A stretch of DNA of 64,000 bases from Stenotrophomonas humi (GCF_001431415.1 NZ_LDJI01000019.1:144836-208835); one strand, 5' to 3'; counted from the first letter of the stretch, positions 41,301 through 50,411 are shown. Notes: generated from the sequence alone by a model not told the origin. A program made the numbers and translations.

Positions 41301-43682
41301 GTCGAGGATGCGATTGGCCGCATCCAGCACCGACTGCGCTTTGCGCTGGCGGGCATCCAGCAGGGTCTGCTTGTGCGACTCGAAGGTATCCAGCAACTCC
41401 TCGCGCTTGTTGAGGATGTCACCGAGGAACTGCTCGTGCTCACCGAACTGGCTCTCCAGCTCTTCCAGCTGGACCATCAGTCGTGACAGCTGCTCGTCCG
41501 CGCGCTCGGGATCCGTAGCCAAGCCCAGGGCGCTGGTGATGGCCTGGCTGAACAATGAGAACTGGGCACCAAACTGCGCTACGGCTTCGGCCGAACCCAG
41601 TGAGCGACGACGCTGGTCCGCTCGCGTGCGCGCCTGGTTGAGCCGGGCATAGATGCCGGAAATAGCCTCCACCACGCGGGTGCGCTGGGCGGCGTCGTCC
41701 ACCTTCAGGCTGGCCATCAACTCCGAGAGCATGTCCAGCTCCCCGGACATGGCCTGCATCTGTTCGATCTGCGTGGACAACTGCCTGGCCGTCTGCGCCT
41801 GCTGGGCGACACTGTCCAGTTCCTGCAGCCGCTCGCCGAACGGTTGCAGCGCCTTGTCACTGCCGAGGAACTCACCGGTAGCGACGCCGACACGATCGTG
41901 CGCGTCCTGCAGCGAGGCGTTCATCGCATCAATCGCGGCGACATCCACATAGCGGAAATCACGCACGGTCAGCAGTCGCCCCCGCAGCTTTCCAACCTCG
42001 CCCAGGCTTTCGATGAATTCGCTGATCTTCGTCCAGTTCTGCGGCTGTACGCGACCCAGCAACGACTTGTGCTGACCAGTGACCTCGGCCATCGCCTGCG
42101 CCGACTGCTTGCGGATGCTCTCGACTTTCTCGTACTCGTCGAGCATCGACTCGCCCGTTGCGCTGATCTCGCGCAGCAGCGTGGCCGCGCCCTCGCAGTT
42201 GGCGTCATCCAGCCAATGGTGCGTGTCAAACAAGCGGCGCGCGTTGTGGGTCAGCAGCTCGTAGCGCTGCAACGACACCTCACGGCTGTCGATCTCGCGC
42301 CCCATGTCCAGCAGATTGGAAATGCCACGTACCAGCTCGGCATTGCCGATGCGCGCCATGAAGCTGGTGCCCGCAGGCCGGTGCGCCGCGAACTCGTCGC
42401 TGCTGAACGGCGTCTGCCAGACCTGCATCGGATGGATGCGGGTCGGCTCCTGGTTCTCGGCATTGAACAGCACCATGCGACCGTCACGCAGGAATGCATA
42501 CCCCAGCCCGAACACCGGGTTCTGCAGCGCCCGCTGGATGCTGTTGTAGACGAACAGCGCTGATTTTCCGGCCTCGCGCTCGTAGAAGATGTACAGCATG
42601 TCTTCGCCGTTGGGCGATCGGATCGAACGCTTGTAGCGCATGCCCTGCATCGAGGCGTCGAATGCCTTGTGCTCGCCGCTCTGCAGGTAATAGCCGCCGG
42701 GGAAGATGATGCCGTGGTCATCCGGCAACTGCACGCAGGCCTGGACGATGGCGTCATTGCGCACCACCTTTCCGGTCAGCGTGTTGAAGATCAGCCCGCG
42801 ACACACGTCCTCGCGATACGGCTGCACCTTGAGCAGGATCAGCGAACCTACCTGGGCGAACTCGATGTCGGCATCGTCCACCGACTGGGTGCTGTCTTCA
42901 ACCGGTTCACTGTAGACACCCTGCCCGGTTTCGGTGTTGTTCTCGACCTTGATGGTCAGATCACCGCCGGTGGTTTCCACGAAGATCGTGTCGAGGATGT
43001 TGAGGTGCGGGAAGCGCCCGGTTACCAGCATGTCGCGACTGGCACGGGTCCACTCGAAATCGAATGGCGGCGGCAGTGCGATATCGCGCTCGCCACGTGC
43101 ATCGATATAGGCCAGCTCGCCAGTCGATGACAGCGACCAACGGAAAACGCGCACGTCACTGCTGCGTTCTCCAATCTGGAATGCGGCCAGCAGCTTTCCG
43201 TCACGCACGATCAGCTGCAGCAGCCGCGCATGCTTGTAATACGCATAGAGTTCAGTGAAATCGTGAACGAAGCCCGGCTGGGCAAGAAAACTGGTTTTCA
43301 GATCCACCGGGATGACGTCGTAGCCTTCGGCGCCTTCCGCCATGCGGTACAGGCCGAACACATCCTCGACGCGGGTCTGCGTCTTCAAGCCGATGAACAC
43401 GTTGTAGCCGAACAGCAACAGGTCATCACCGACCTGCACGATGTCGCGCCCCACGCAGTTGTTCTCGGTGCGGATGCGAAAGCGCCCCACCACTTCCATG
43501 CGGCTGTCGCCGAACTCCTGCAGGCGCCGCTGGTTCAGCGCCTCGACCGTCTGCCGCAGACGCGCCCCCTGGTCGCTCAGGCGTTTGCGCAGCACCTCAT
43601 AGGCGCCGCCCTGCGCCACCGCCTGGTCGGCGATGGAACCGGCATCGGTCGAAACTGTGGAGTCCTGGTTTGTATCGGCCAT
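38328..43682 (-). CDS. Giant AAA+ ATPase of the 'DNA repair ATPase' (DUF3686-type) family
   Basis: 1784 residues from ATG 43682 (MADTNQDS). Regions: N-terminal coiled segment (20-60), a beta-rich region (about 65-450, perhaps propeller-like), long coiled coils (about 460-850), an alpha-helical middle (about 880-1250), then an AAA+ domain with Walker A PPGYGKTT near 1300, Walker B LYVDDIQ near 1362 and a sensor region CVVMAGNPYTESG. The tail (1640-1784) is low-complexity ending in LMRHFYGGQ. Such proteins are labelled DNA repair ATPases, but nothing here shows DNA binding. It lies between a flotillin and TelA-like genes and overlaps the next gene. 137 nt with a strong hairpin separate it from the flotillin. 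Confidence 0.88.
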   Translation of the reverse strand: MADTNQDSTVSTDAGSIADQAVAQGGAYEVLRKRLSDQGARLRQTVEALNQRRLQEFGDSRMEVVGRFRIRTENNCVGRDIVQVGDDLLLFGYNVFIGLKTQTRVEDVFGLYRMAEGAEGYDVIPVDLKTSFLAQPGFVHDFTELYAYYKHARLLQLIVRDGKLLAAFQIGERSSDVRVFRWSLSSTGELAYIDARGERDIALPPPFDFEWTRASRDMLVTGRFPHLNILDTIFVETTGGDLTIKVENNTETGQGVYSEPVEDSTQSVDDADIEFAQVGSLILLKVQPYREDVCRGLIFNTLTGKVVRNDAIVQACVQLPDDHGIIFPGGYYLQSGEHKAFDASMQGMRYKRSIRSPNGEDMLYIFYEREAGKSALFVYNSIQRALQNPVFGLGYAFLRDGRMVLFNAENQEPTRIHPMQVWQTPFSSDEFAAHRPAGTSFMARIGNAELVRGISNLLDMGREIDSREVSLQRYELLTHNARRLFDTHHWLDDANCEGAATLLREISATGESMLDEYEKVESIRKQSAQAMAEVTGQHKSLLGRVQPQNWTKISEFIESLGEVGKLRGRLLTVRDFRYVDVAAIDAMNASLQDAHDRVGVATGEFLGSDKALQPFGERLQELDSVAQQAQTARQLSTQIEQMQAMSGELDMLSELMASLKVDDAAQRTRVVEAISGIYARLNQARTRADQRRRSLGSAEAVAQFGAQFSLFSQAITSALGLATDPERADEQLSRLMVQLEELESQFGEHEQFLGDILNKREELLDTFESHKQTLLDARQRKAQSVLDAANRILDGLAKRTERFTTVDELNAFFAGDPLILKLRELADRLREYKDSVKADDVEARLKGVRDQAVRALRDRSDLFEGGGNVIRLGRHRFSVNTQPLDLTILPRGDGLSVHLTGTDYYESIVDPELEALRDYWPVTLDSESPTLYRGEYLAGLILDAAILGRDGLSMDELLRDAAQADVLGKRVRDFAAPRYREGYEKGIHDHDATLILQALLPLYQSAGALVHAPAARALALLFWSRESKREDVAQWGERAAGAFAIARMFASREGLNALRDEIAEALATFQTENALPFDAAAATTGADYLLAELAAGEPTFGFSGYARQLVNGLREQLQAAAQGEAFDRSLQKLAKRPALQWAQAEHWLRAMCGQPQFTTLVGYVPEAVAMLLAERNLRSQVREVTLIADAAGLLGEHPRIREGHLQLAVDDFLGRWQAHRHQFQPGFERYQALRHRISAREREALRLTEFQARPLSSFVRNKLINDVYLPIIGDNLAKQMGTVGENKRSDLMGLLMMISPPGYGKTTLMEYVANRLGLVFMKINGPALGHEVRSLDPEQAPDATSRQELLKLNLALEMGNNTMLYVDDIQHTHPEFLQKFISLCDGTRRIEGVWKGRTRTYDLRGKKFCVVMAGNPYTESGEVFKVPDMLANRADIYNLGDVLGGMEEAFKLSYIENSLTSSQVLAPMATRDLADLYVLVDKANGKEVSTNALSHAYSGAEINEIVATLERLMQVREVVYRVNQQYIASAAQSDKYRVEPSFRLQGSYRNMNKLSEKISPVMNAAELQQLVSDHYLGESQLLTSGSEENLLKLGELRGVMDAAQQTRWEQIKRDFMRDKAMGGDDADTGARVVAQLADIASGLQGLRADDAQVTAPPVAAMDAPWERIVALLQSVAERPGPFAVPTEVSPVPPPVQDFEPLLRALADSQQRQGQVGDALTQLAVQLRDWLAREPATEKPAPRVRRARSPEEKALDEALMRHFYGGQVVVPGQQGSHKNEEPGES

Positions 43683-43784
43683 CGGTTGTTCCCTGCCATG
43701 GCGCCGCCCGGCCAATCAGCCAGCAGAGCGCGCGCCATCGTCCACACCAGCACCGGGACCAAGCCCGGCGCCCTCTCGATTACA

Positions 43785-43810
43785 CGCCGGGGCGAGGAGC
43801 TGCCCCGGCG
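43785..43810 (-). terminator. Strong hairpin between flotillin and AAA+ ATPase genes
   Basis: A perfect 9-bp GC stem (CGCCGGGGC, 43785-43793 with 43802-43810) with an 8-nt loop begins 9 nt after the flotillin stop. No T-run follows. A second small stem (43753-43757 with 43764-43768) lies behind it. Probably an mRNA 3'-stability element or attenuator that makes flotillin more abundant than the ATPase. Confidence 0.45.
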
Positions 43811-43819
43811 CGCGCTCAC

Positions 43820-45823
43820 TCAGCCTGCAGCCGAGCCGTTGGTCGCACCGTCACTGACGATCTGCTTGGCCGGCGTGCCGCGGGCAGCCATGTCCACGCC
43901 CAGGTAGCGCTGCATCAGGTCCTGCACGATCGGGCTCTTGTCGGTAAGGCCCTCAATCGACCGCCCCAGCGACACTGCCTTGACCAGATTCTCGAACATG
44001 CCGCCGTCGCCACCCACCAGGTCGATGTCGGCGCTGCGCAACGCGCTGGCGACGATCTCGGCATTCTCCTTGGACACTTCCTTGCCGGCATCCAGCGTCG
44101 CCATGGCCTGCTTCAGGCTCGTTTCCAGCGTCATCCGGAACTCTTCATGGCCACGCGCGGTGTCGCCCAGCGAATCAATTGCCAGGAACTTGCGGGTCAG
44201 GCCTTCAGCCTCGGCAAACAGCTTCTTCTCGATCACCGCTGCTTCCGCCAGACCCTGCGTCTCGGTCGCCGTGGCCTTGGCGCGGCCCATCTGCTCCTCG
44301 CCCAGCGCCTGTGCGGCCAGCTGCTCGGCCAGTACCCTGGCTTCGGCACTACCCTGCTTGAAGTTGGCATCGGCCATTGCATCAACCACACGCGCCTCGG
44401 CAATACCGACCTTCTCGATGGCCAATGCACCGGCCTCCTTGACCTGCGCATCCGCCAGACCCGGCGCGGCACGTTCGGCACGAACGCCATCCGCCAGCGC
44501 CTTCTTGGCCTCGGCCTGCTTGCCGGCCGCATCGAATTCGGCCTGCGCCAGCGTGGTGATCTCCACGGCCTTGTGCTTGGCCGCGGCCTCGCTGGCCTCG
44601 GCTTCCTTGACCTGCTTGAGCAGCGATTCCTGCGCCCGCGCCTCGGCTTCGAGAATGGTGACCTGCTTCAACCGGTCCGCCTCGGACACCTGACGCACTT
44701 CCTTGATGCGCTCTTCTTCCTGCGCCACGGTCTTGTCGATGGAGATGCGTTCGCGGGTGATGTTGGCCACGTCCATCTTGCCCTGCTCGACCACCTTGTC
44801 GCGCTCCACGCCCTGCAGCTGCACTTCGCGGTCGGTGGTGACCTGCTCCAGCTGGCGCGCACGGGCCACGCGCTCGACCTCGATGGCGACGGCGCGCTGG
44901 CGATTCTGCTCGGCCACTTCCACTTCGCGCAGGCGGTTCTGCTCGCGGATATCGATCAGCTGCTGGGCTTCGATGCGTGCATTTTCCGACAGCTGGCGCT
45001 GCTCTTCCTGCACCTTCAACGTCTCGGCCTCCTCGCGTGCGCGGATGGTCTCGACCTCACGCTTCTGCCGCGCTTCGGCCTCGGCCTGCTGACGTTCCAG
45101 CGCGAGCGTGGCTTCCTTGGCTTCCACATTCTTCTTGGTGATGGCCAACCGCTCGTTCTGCGCCAGGTCATTGGTGATCACGTTCTGCGCGGCGGTCAGC
45201 TCGGTGATCTTGCGGATGCCCTCGGCGTCAAGGATGTTGCTCGGGTCGAGCAGCGACTTCGGCGTCTGTTCCAGGTAATCGATGGCCACGTCTTCCAGTG
45301 CATAACCGTTCAGGTCGTTGCCGATCACCGCAATGATCTCGTCGCGGAACTCCTGCCGCTTCTCGAACAACTGGGTGAAGTCGAACTTCTTGCCGACCGT
45401 CTTCAGCGCCTCGGAGAACTTGGCATTGAACAATTCGTCCACCGCATTCTTGTCCGATGCGCGATCCGCGCCGATGGCCTTGGCAACGCGCAGCACGTCG
45501 GCCTGGGTTTCGTTGACACGCAGATAGAACGCCACGGTGATGTCCGCACGCATGTTGTCGCGGCAGATCAGCCCTTCCTTGCCACGGCGATCCACCTGCA
45601 GGGTGATCAGACTGATGCGCATGTGCTCGGCGCGGTACAGCACCGGAATGATCAACGCGCCGGTGAAATGCACCTTGGGCATGGAGCTCATGTCATTGAC
45701 GATCAGGGCGGTGCCCTGGTCGACCTTCTTGTAGAACGCTTTGAACAGGCCTGCCAGCCCCAGGAAAAACACCAGCAGGATGCCTACGCCGATAACGAAC
45801 GGGGCCAGGGCAGCTAGACTCAT
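43820..45823 (-). CDS. Flotillin family protein (YqiK-like)
   Basis: Membrane-microdomain scaffold protein. 667 residues: a short N-terminal membrane segment (about 6-28, FVIGVGILLVFFLGLAGLF), SPFH/band-7 domain (about 35-210), then a very long Ala/Glu-rich coiled coil (about 225-560) and a flotillin C-terminal region ending PAKQIVSDGATNGSAAG. AAGGAG sits 8 nt before the ATG, inside the 3' end of the preceding yqiJ-like gene, and the two share one nt. The YqiJ-YqiK pairing is known in E. coli and resembles YuaF-FloT of Bacillus. Confidence 0.92.
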   Translation of the reverse strand: MSLAALAPFVIGVGILLVFFLGLAGLFKAFYKKVDQGTALIVNDMSSMPKVHFTGALIIPVLYRAEHMRISLITLQVDRRGKEGLICRDNMRADITVAFYLRVNETQADVLRVAKAIGADRASDKNAVDELFNAKFSEALKTVGKKFDFTQLFEKRQEFRDEIIAVIGNDLNGYALEDVAIDYLEQTPKSLLDPSNILDAEGIRKITELTAAQNVITNDLAQNERLAITKKNVEAKEATLALERQQAEAEARQKREVETIRAREEAETLKVQEEQRQLSENARIEAQQLIDIREQNRLREVEVAEQNRQRAVAIEVERVARARQLEQVTTDREVQLQGVERDKVVEQGKMDVANITRERISIDKTVAQEEERIKEVRQVSEADRLKQVTILEAEARAQESLLKQVKEAEASEAAAKHKAVEITTLAQAEFDAAGKQAEAKKALADGVRAERAAPGLADAQVKEAGALAIEKVGIAEARVVDAMADANFKQGSAEARVLAEQLAAQALGEEQMGRAKATATETQGLAEAAVIEKKLFAEAEGLTRKFLAIDSLGDTARGHEEFRMTLETSLKQAMATLDAGKEVSKENAEIVASALRSADIDLVGGDGGMFENLVKAVSLGRSIEGLTDKSPIVQDLMQRYLGVDMAARGTPAKQIVSDGATNGSAAG

Positions 45824-46506
45824 CAGTGGATCTCCTTGTCGCCTGATACTTGAGGAATGGAAACGTCCAACGCTGGCAGTTCGGCGTCGCCGACCACCAG
45901 GTAGTAATTGTGTTCGCGCAGATAGTCGACCAGGCGCACCTGGTCGCCGCGCTCATAGCGGCAGCCATCACGGCTGCGCACCTGCAGGATCAAGCCCGCA
46001 CCGCCATCGTCGAACCGGGCGTAACCGCGCTCGGCGGTGACATCCGGTGATGTCACCTGCCCGGCCTTGCCGAGAATGGACGCCTGCTCCACCGGGCGCA
46101 GCTTCATCAGCAGCCGGCGGATCGGCCGCAGCACCCACGAGGAAACCATCGCTCCGGGAATCAGCGCAGCGATGGCCACGGCGGTGCCAATGCCCCAGCG
46201 CAACGACGTAGGCAGGGACTGCAGCAGGAAGAGCTGGACCAGATAGGTGATCGTCCAGCCAAAGAAGGCGAGCAGCAGCACCACCAGCATCGTGGGCGCG
46301 CCGCCCAGGCCCAGCCGCGCGAACATCGCCGCCAGCCCGTTGGCACCGTCAGCGCCGGAATGAAAATCCGCGCCGTCGCCACTGCCGATGCCGCCTTCGT
46401 CAACGATGCCGGTCGCTGCCAGCATCCAGTAGATCACTGCAAAGCAGAGCACGACGCTGTACGGCAGCGTCGGATATGAAAGCACTACGTCCAGAAATTC
46501 CGCCAT
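45823..46506 (-). CDS. YqiJ-like membrane protein with OB-fold (NfeD-like)
   Basis: 227 residues. Hydrophobic helices at about 14-32, 72-98 and 103-125, then a soluble OB-fold-like domain (about 140-220: GKAGQVTSPDVTAERGYARF, GDQVRLVDYLREHNYYLVVG). Such NfeD/YqiJ proteins partner flotillins. It is first of five co-directional genes and its stop overlaps the flotillin ATG by one nt. A TATGAT -10-like hexamer at 46615-46610 has no good -35 box, so the promoter is unresolved. Confidence 0.85.
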   Translation of the reverse strand: MAEFLDVVLSYPTLPYSVVLCFAVIYWMLAATGIVDEGGIGSGDGADFHSGADGANGLAAMFARLGLGGAPTMLVVLLLAFFGWTITYLVQLFLLQSLPTSLRWGIGTAVAIAALIPGAMVSSWVLRPIRRLLMKLRPVEQASILGKAGQVTSPDVTAERGYARFDDGGAGLILQVRSRDGCRYERGDQVRLVDYLREHNYYLVVGDAELPALDVSIPQVSGDKEIH

Positions 46507-46682
46507 GCACCCTTTCCATGTGGCACTCGGCTACCGTGCGGCTCGCCCCCTTCCTTCATGGAAAGACACGGGCAGACCCCGCAGGCATCCGTGCATTCGC
46601 CCTTGCCGCATCATAAGGGATTGGTCCCACGTCAGGGCGCCTTGTCGGCAGGCTGGCCAGGCGACAGGGACGGAATGTGACG

Positions 46683-47354
46683 TCAGCCGGCGGATTCAGT
46701 TTCGTCAGTTGCGGCATCGGCACGACGCACTTCCTCGACAAACTGGCGCATTTTGTAGCCGTCCTTGAGGCCCGGTGCGGATTCGATGCCGCTGGAGACA
46801 TCCACACCCCACGGCTGGGTGGCGAGAATGGCGTCATGCACATTCTCAGGACGGATGCCGCCGGCCAGCAGATACGGACGGTGCACCCCCGCCGGAATCC
46901 GCGACCAGTCAAATGGCACGCCGGTACCGCCACTACCGCCTTGCGCATGACTGTCGAACAGGAAGCCGGCCGCATGCGGATACATCTGCTGCAAGCCGCG
47001 CACGGTGACTTCGGCGCCACCTCCCATGGCGATCGCCTTCAGGTAAGGCATATTGAAGCTGCGGCAGAACGCATCGTCTTCGTCACCATGAAACTGCAAC
47101 AACGTCGGCCGCACCGCACGCAGCACTTCGCGGATTTCCTCGCGATTGTTGTGTTGGAACAACGCCACCACGTCCACCATCGGCGCGATGGCCTGGCGCA
47201 TTGCCCGTGCCTCGGACGGCGCCACCCGGCGCACGCTGCCTTTGGCGAAAATGAAGCCAATGGCGTCCACACCCAACTCGGTAGCCAGACGGATATCGCC
47301 CGCGCGGGTCATGCCGCAGAACTTGATGCGGGTACGAAACAAGGTACGGCTCAT
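46683..47354 (-). CDS. trpF: Phosphoribosylanthranilate isomerase
   Basis: Third step of tryptophan synthesis from anthranilate (N-(5-phosphoribosyl)anthranilate to CdRP). 223 residues from ATG 47354 ([10 protein letters not shown]), with GAGG 7 nt upstream. The catalytic Cys is in IKFCGMT (about 10) and the Asp in FDWSRIP; the phosphate site is LAGGI and DVSSGIE. It overlaps truA by 4 nt (ATGA). The trpBA genes are about 11 kb away, separated by the flotillin/AAA+/TelA cassette and lysR. Confidence 0.97.
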   Translation of the reverse strand: MSRTLFRTRIKFCGMTRAGDIRLATELGVDAIGFIFAKGSVRRVAPSEARAMRQAIAPMVDVVALFQHNNREEIREVLRAVRPTLLQFHGDEDDAFCRSFNMPYLKAIAMGGGAEVTVRGLQQMYPHAAGFLFDSHAQGGSGGTGVPFDWSRIPAGVHRPYLLAGGIRPENVHDAILATQPWGVDVSSGIESAPGLKDGYKMRQFVEEVRRADAATDETESAG

Positions 47355-48124
47355 AGCGTTACCTCTGTCGGCAATTGCCAAACATCAGGATACAGCGGCC
47401 CGACAAACACCAAACCCTGCGGTGGCGCAGTCGGACCGGCCAGATTGCGATCACGCCCGGCCAACAGCTCGCCGATCCATTGCTCCGGCTTCTCACCGGC
47501 CCCCACCATCAGCAACGAGCCGACGATGTTGCGCACCATATGGTGCAGAAACGCATTGGCCTGCACCTGCACTTCGACTACTTCGCCCTGGCGGCTCACC
47601 GAGATCGCCTGGAGCTCGCGGCGTGCATGCAGTGCCTGGCATTGCGCGCTACGGAAGGCACCAAAGTCGTTCTCGCCCAGCAATGCCTGCGCCGCGCGAT
47701 GCATGGCATCGGCGTCCAGTGGGCGACGTTCCCAGCTCAGCGTCTGCCGATACAGCGCCGGGCGCACCTGTCGATTCAACAGGCGATAACGATAGCGCCG
47801 CGCCTTGGCCGAGAACCGCGCATGGAAGTCATCGGCGGCAGGCACACACCAGCGCACGCAGATGGAAGGCGGCAGGCGCGTGGTGGTACCCAGCACCCAA
47901 CTACGCGACGATCGCTCCACGTCACTGTCGAAATGCACCACCTGGCATTCACCATGCACGCCGGCATCGGTGCGGCCGGCGCAGACCACACTGATCGGCG
48001 CATTGGCCACCGATGACAGCGCATCCTGCAGCGTTGCCTGCACACTCACGCAGCCGCTTTCACCGAGCTGCTGCCAGCCCTTGAACTCGCTGCCGTCATA
48101 CTCCACGCCCAGCGCGTAACGCAT
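47351..48124 (-). CDS. truA: tRNA pseudouridine(38-40) synthase
   Basis: Modifies uridines 38-40 in the tRNA anticodon arm. 257 residues from ATG 48124; AGAGG lies about 7 nt upstream. Catalytic Asp in [10 protein letters not shown] (about 52). Also [12 protein letters not shown] and [13 protein letters not shown] near the C-terminus. Follows the VOC gene after 45 nt and overlaps trpF. Confidence 0.97.
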   Translation of the reverse strand: MRYALGVEYDGSEFKGWQQLGESGCVSVQATLQDALSSVANAPISVVCAGRTDAGVHGECQVVHFDSDVERSSRSWVLGTTTRLPPSICVRWCVPAADDFHARFSAKARRYRYRLLNRQVRPALYRQTLSWERRPLDADAMHRAAQALLGENDFGAFRSAQCQALHARRELQAISVSRQGEVVEVQVQANAFLHHMVRNIVGSLLMVGAGEKPEQWIGELLAGRDRNLAGPTAPPQGLVFVGPLYPDVWQLPTEVTL

Positions 48125-48169
48125 CGTCAAACCTCTTGTTTACGGGCGCCGTAGAACACGGCCGGCCAC

Positions 48170-48529
48170 TCAGTCGCTGTCGCGCTCGGACCACACCGCC
48201 AGTTCATTGCCACCGGGCTCGATGAACTGGAAACGGCGGCCACCGGGGAAGGTAAAAATCGGCTTCACCACGTTGCCGCCGTGGGCCTCCACCTCTGCCT
48301 GAATCGGCGCCAGCTGCGCGGCATAAAGCACCAGCAACGCCGCACCCGCTTCGGATGTCACCGGCGTTGCGCGGAAGAAGCCACCTTGCAGCACGCCATC
48401 ATCAAAGGCGGTGTAATCAGGGCCGTAATCCTCGAACGCCCAACCGAACACCTGTTCGAAGAAACGACGGCTGGCGGCCGGGTCGCGCGACGCAAATTCC
48501 ACATAATCGATGCCACGTTCACGCTTCAT
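48170..48529 (-). CDS. VOC (glyoxalase/bleomycin-resistance-like) family protein
   Basis: 119 residues forming two beta-alpha-beta-beta-beta modules, the vicinal-oxygen-chelate fold: YVEFASRDPAASRRFFEQVFGW and the C-terminal FPGGRRFQFIEPGGNELAVWSE (each a family hallmark). Typical metal ligands are only partly evident, so enzymatic activity is uncertain and substrate unknown. Lies 10 nt after fimV and 45 nt before truA. Confidence 0.8.
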   Translation of the reverse strand: MKRERGIDYVEFASRDPAASRRFFEQVFGWAFEDYGPDYTAFDDGVLQGGFFRATPVTSEAGAALLVLYAAQLAPIQAEVEAHGGNVVKPIFTFPGGRRFQFIEPGGNELAVWSERDSD

Positions 48530-48539
48530 AACAGGCCCC

Positions 48540-50411
48540 TCAGCCCAGTCGATTCAACAGTTCGAGCGCCTCGTTGCGCGCCTGCGGATCGCTGCCGACG
48601 GCGACTTCGTTGAGCAGCGTACGCGCGGTTTCCGCGTCACCCAGGTCCAGATAGGCAATGGCCAATTCCAGCCGCTCGCGTCCCGCCGGCGCCGGGTTCA
48701 ACGGTGCGACCGCGGCCATGTCACCAGCCAGCCAGCGCGCCTCATCGGCAGCGGCCGGTTCGGATACCGACGGCAGCTCCTGCGGTCGGGCGTATCCGCG
48801 CGATGCTTCGAACATGAAAGCCGGCCTGCTTTCGACAGGCGCCGCCGGCTCGGTCGCGACCGCTGCCTCGGGCATTGCCCAGGCCGGTGTGTCGGCATCG
48901 TGCGACGGTGTCGTCACGACGTCCTCATCCTTCCATGTTTCTGCAGCGAAGGTGGTTGGCGCTTCGACATCCGCGCCGTGCGCGTCGTCATTGCCCTGCT
49001 CAGGCGCGACGGCGGTTGCCGGCAAGGCTGAGGCCAGTGCCTCGGCGCGGATGCCGTCACGCGAGGCCGCCTTCAGCGGCGATGGCTTGCGGCGGCGCGA
49101 CAGCAACCAGGCCACCACGCCCAGCACCAACAGCGCCAAACCCAGCCACAACCAACCCAGCGAAGCCGCAGCGTCCTGTTTGTTGCTCTCGGCCAGCCGC
49201 TGCTGGGCAGCGGCCAGATCCGAATCCTTCATCGCGATCAACGACTGCTGCTGCTTCTGCAGCTTTTCCAGCTCGGCGACGCGGTCACGCAGCTCCTGCA
49301 TTTCCACATCGCGCGTGGCGAGGTCTTCCCGGGCCTGTTGCAGTTGTTCGTTCGCCAGCATGTCACCCTCGCCACCGGCATCGAGGCCGGTCGTCATTCC
49401 TGCAGTCTGTTGACCACCGGCAACGGCCGGGGCGATTTCCAACCGCGCGTCGCTCGGCGCTGCGGCAGGGTTGTTGGTGGCGGGCCTGCTGACGACGGCC
49501 GCATCGGCAATGGCCGGCTGCGGAATCGGCGCACGCGCCTGCCGCCATTGCGCGGTCTGTTCGCGCACGATGCTACGGGCTTCAGCGGCATTCACCCGCG
49601 CCAGCTCCTCCTCGGCCGGTGTACGCAGCACCGCGCCCTGCTTGAGCAGGTTGACGTTGCCACGGATGAACGCCTCCGGGTTGGCACGCATCAGCGCGAC
49701 CATGTTCTGGTTCAACGAATAGCCGTTCTCACGGGCAAGTGTTCCCGCAATCTGCGACAGACTCTGCCCGCGCTGCACCTGGGCCAGCTCGCCCTGCGCG
49801 CGCGGCGCAGGTGCCACTGGCGGCCGTGCGGCCTGCACGGGAGCAGTTGGCACTACCGGTGCCGGCGCAAGTGCCGGTGCGGCAAGCGGCTGTGGCGCAG
49901 ACGTTGACGGAAGCGGCTCGGGCTCACGGACAATCAGGTCGGACGGTGCGGCTGCAGGCGCTTCGATCACCGGCTCGGCGACTGCGGTGGCGGTTTCCGG
50001 TGCAGCGACCAGTGCCGAGTACTCACGTACCAGACGGCCCTGCCCCCAGTCCACTTCAATAAGGAAACCCACAGACGGCACCTGCACCGGGGCGGCACTG
50101 GTCACGCGGATGACCGCACGACCTTCCCGGTCCTGCGCGAACTGGAACTGCAGCTCGCTCACCAGTCCATCCGGCGGTGGCAAACCGACACGCTCGAATG
50201 TGGCCGGAGCGGCCAGCCCGGCGCGGGCGTTGTCCAGCTCGCCCGGGTCGCTGGTAATGACCGGAATTTCCGCCACCAGAGGCTGGCCGGGCTTGGACAA
50301 CACACGGATGTTGCCCAGCCCCAAGGCCATCGCAGCGCTGCTGAACAGCGCCAGGATGAGAACCATCACGCCTTGTATGGAGCGCATCGCGCCTTTGCCC
50401 GGAAGTTTCAT
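48540..50411 (-). CDS. fimV: FimV-like polar/type IV pilus assembly protein
   Basis: Inner-membrane protein linked to type IV pilus function and cell-pole organisation. 623 residues: signal peptide (about 1-30, MVLILALFSSAAMALG), FimV N-terminal domain (31-140, LGNIRVLSKPGQPLVAEIPV), Pro/Ala-rich linker, LysM-like segment (about 207-260, VQRGQSLSQIAGTL), coiled coil (about 355-415), membrane helix (about 425-445, LGWLWLGLALLVLGVVAWLL), then an acidic region and a C-terminal TPR-like motif (LELAIAYLDLGDAETARTLL). ATG 50387 is an alternative start. Position next to asd and truA matches Pseudomonas. Shorter than P. aeruginosa FimV. Confidence 0.9.
   Translation of the reverse strand: MKLPGKGAMRSIQGVMVLILALFSSAAMALGLGNIRVLSKPGQPLVAEIPVITSDPGELDNARAGLAAPATFERVGLPPPDGLVSELQFQFAQDREGRAVIRVTSAAPVQVPSVGFLIEVDWGQGRLVREYSALVAAPETATAVAEPVIEAPAAAPSDLIVREPEPLPSTSAPQPLAAPALAPAPVVPTAPVQAARPPVAPAPRAQGELAQVQRGQSLSQIAGTLARENGYSLNQNMVALMRANPEAFIRGNVNLLKQGAVLRTPAEEELARVNAAEARSIVREQTAQWRQARAPIPQPAIADAAVVSRPATNNPAAAPSDARLEIAPAVAGGQQTAGMTTGLDAGGEGDMLANEQLQQAREDLATRDVEMQELRDRVAELEKLQKQQQSLIAMKDSDLAAAQQRLAESNKQDAAASLGWLWLGLALLVLGVVAWLLSRRRKPSPLKAASRDGIRAEALASALPATAVAPEQGNDDAHGADVEAPTTFAAETWKDEDVVTTPSHDADTPAWAMPEAAVATEPAAPVESRPAFMFEASRGYARPQELPSVSEPAAADEARWLAGDMAAVAPLNPAPAGRERLELAIAYLDLGDAETARTLLNEVAVGSDPQARNEALELLNRLG

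Noticed and set aside
46505..46682. TATGAT as promoter of the flotillin cassette
   Set aside because: No -35 box at 16-18 nt; kept only as a remark in the yqiJ-like entry.
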